The translations under genes were made by a program, and so were the position numbers. This document shows, piece after piece, positions 63,117 to 64,000 of a stretch of 64,000 nucleotides of DNA. Source of the DNA: Acidobacteriaceae bacterium (GTDB taxonomy: Bacteria; Acidobacteriota; Terriglobia; Terriglobales; Acidobacteriaceae); assembly GCA_030041045.1 (NCBI GenBank), contig JASHOQ010000068.1, forward strand, positions 1 to 64,000. The letters are read 5' to 3'. Numbering within the stretch: position 1 is the first letter of the stretch; the number at the start of each line of letters is the position of its first letter. The notes under the pieces were generated by a model. It did no database searches. It was not told the origin of the DNA and saw nothing but the letters and a program-made list of their open reading frames with translations.

Positions 63117-63232
63117 AAGCATTTTCTGAGTAGCTATATCCCGAAGACGGAAAGCAGAGTCGACGCGACCAACAGGGAGCGGCGACCTTGCGAAGGAACG
63201 AAGAGGACACAGTAACTCAGAAAATGCCGTAA
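63117..63232 (+). repeat. Dispersed ~115-nt imperfect palindrome, copy B
   Basis: GCATTTTCTGAG (63119-63130) pairs with CTCAGAAAATGC (63216-63227), 12 of 12. Interior AGCTATATCCCGAAGACGG and GTCGACGCGACCAACAGGGA match copy A closely, although the terminal stems differ by paired changes. The remaining 63233-63402 stretch is GC-rich and holds no gene I can support. Confidence 0.8.
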
Positions 63233-63414
63233 AGGCAACACCGGGGCACAAAGATCCCGGAATGCATCGTTTGAGCCGGCTCTCGAATTACAAGGCCAGT
63301 CCCGCCATGAGGTTGGGGTCCTTAGTCGGTTGAGCCGCCGGCCCTCGATTGAGGCAAAAGAGACGCAATATCTCTGGTTACGCCGCGGCGCCAGCCTGGA
63401 AGTGAGGTTTTTCT

Positions 63415-64000
63415 TTGACAGCAGAGCAATTGGAAGCTTCGCGCGCGGAAAGAATGCGCCTGAACGGGCATGGGGTTCTCTCGCTTGAAGATGCCCGTAC
63501 CTGGATTGAGGAGACGGGTTTGTGTCTCTTTTTGCCCCGGCGTCAGTTTTCCATGGGTGTCGCGCCGTCGTTTGTTGAAGCCATTGCCGGCGAGCGCAAC
63601 CCCAACCCCGGCGCCAGGCAGATCGCACTGGGAGAGGATCTGCTGGTTCGTCTTGAGGCCGACAGCATCGCCGTGCGCCTGAACCTGCTCGGCCAGCCCG
63701 GCGAGCAGCCCGACTTCGTTGTGGCGGCCTGGGTTTTGCCCTATGTTTACGCCCTTCGCGGCGATCGCGACTGGCGCCGCAGCCCGCAATTGACCGGCTC
63801 GCGTCAGGTCTCCCCGCTCGCCATCCAGACGTACAAGCAGCTCGAAGCGGGCGACGCCACCATTCCGCAGCTCAAGCACGCGCTCGGCAAGGAGGTCACC
63901 GAGTCCGCCGTCCTGCGCGCCATTACCGAGCTTTGGCAGCAGTTGCGCATCATTCCCGTCATCGCTGCGCCAGGCAAAAACGCCCAGTGGCAGCTCCTGC
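63415..64000 (+). CDS. AlkZ/YcaQ-related winged-helix protein, N-terminal part (cut by window end)
   Basis: This frame is missing from the ORF track because it runs off the window. It starts with TTG at 63415, with GAGG seven bases upstream and a TGA in frame just before (63403). About 195 codons are open. The translation begins LTAEQLEASRAERMRLNGHGVL, then SLEDARTWIEETGLCLFLPRR. This resembles acidobacterial winged-helix proteins related to the AlkZ/YcaQ interstrand-crosslink glycosylase family. ALGKEVTESAVLRAITELWQQLRIIPV looks like a winged helix. The catalytic QxQ or QxD motif cannot be judged from this fragment. Confidence 0.5.
   Translation, partial: MTAEQLEASRAERMRLNGHGVLSLEDARTWIEETGLCLFLPRRQFSMGVAPSFVEAIAGERNPNPGARQIALGEDLLVRLEADSIAVRLNLLGQPGEQPDFVVAAWVLPYVYALRGDRDWRRSPQLTGSRQVSPLAIQTYKQLEAGDATIPQLKHALGKEVTESAVLRAITELWQQLRIIPVIAAPGKNAQWQLL

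Overview
The window is GC-rich, gene-dense bacterial chromosome that I would place in the Acidobacteriota, probably class Terriglobia. The reasons are a PadR regulator followed by two tandem MacB/FtsX-type permeases without an ATPase gene (the pattern of TIGRFAM families TIGR03433 and TIGR03434, 'acidobacterial duplicated orphan permease'), a CadC-like winged-helix membrane protein, a giant secreted NHL/Ig-repeat protein, and several classes of short dispersed repeats. No rRNA, tRNA, CRISPR array, prophage or transposase gene was found.

Layout: 1-5.5 kb holds the 3' end of a GH67 alpha-glucuronidase, a small secretin-like protein, a molybdopterin oxidoreductase and a soluble PAS histidine kinase. 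5.7-16.5 kb holds a HIT protein, asnS, an XRE-cupin regulator, a secreted TolB-like propeller, a zinc-ribbon/deoxynucleotidase pair, an AsmA-like protein, a CDP-alcohol phosphotransferase/GtrA pair, a START-like secreted protein and a CadC-like membrane protein. 16.6-22.7 kb is a two-gene unit with its own promoter: tandem TIR domains plus an AAA-like ATPase, followed by an AAA-like ATPase with a membrane segment and WD40 repeats. It is the best candidate in the window for a little-described immune or signalling system.

22.7-33.3 kb holds a VOC protein, an AraC regulator, a YkgJ cysteine-cluster protein, alr, a cytidylate-kinase-like protein, and padR with two orphan permeases. padR has a perfect inverted repeat exactly in its promoter spacer. 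33.3-38 kb is a minus-strand five-gene unit: ECF sigma factor, zinc-finger anti-sigma, and three consecutive proteins that share a LiaF-like membrane module, the last carrying a DUF4097-like beta-helix. An ECF-type promoter precedes it and a terminator follows it. 38-50 kb is mostly housekeeping: DinB-like protein, M29 aminopeptidase, glgC, an outer-membrane barrel, a YdcF protein, nitroreductase, a receiver-like protein, mutM, small proteins and purA. A roughly 1-kb gene-free stretch upstream of 46.5 kb looks as if it encodes structured RNA. 50.3-60.7 kb is one 3,487-codon gene with an intact GH28 polygalacturonase inside an NHL/Ig scaffold. mutL and the start of a winged-helix AlkZ-related gene close the window.

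Across the window lie repeats that the genes do not explain: three copies of a ~115-nt imperfect palindrome with compensated terminal stems, four small hairpins with a fixed frame and variable stem, five arrays of the octamer CTRACTYG, and heptamer-like GGGAACA/CTGACCA arrays. Some of these touch coding sequence. One array lies in frame inside the molybdopterin enzyme, and one octamer array supplies the stop codon of a secreted protein.
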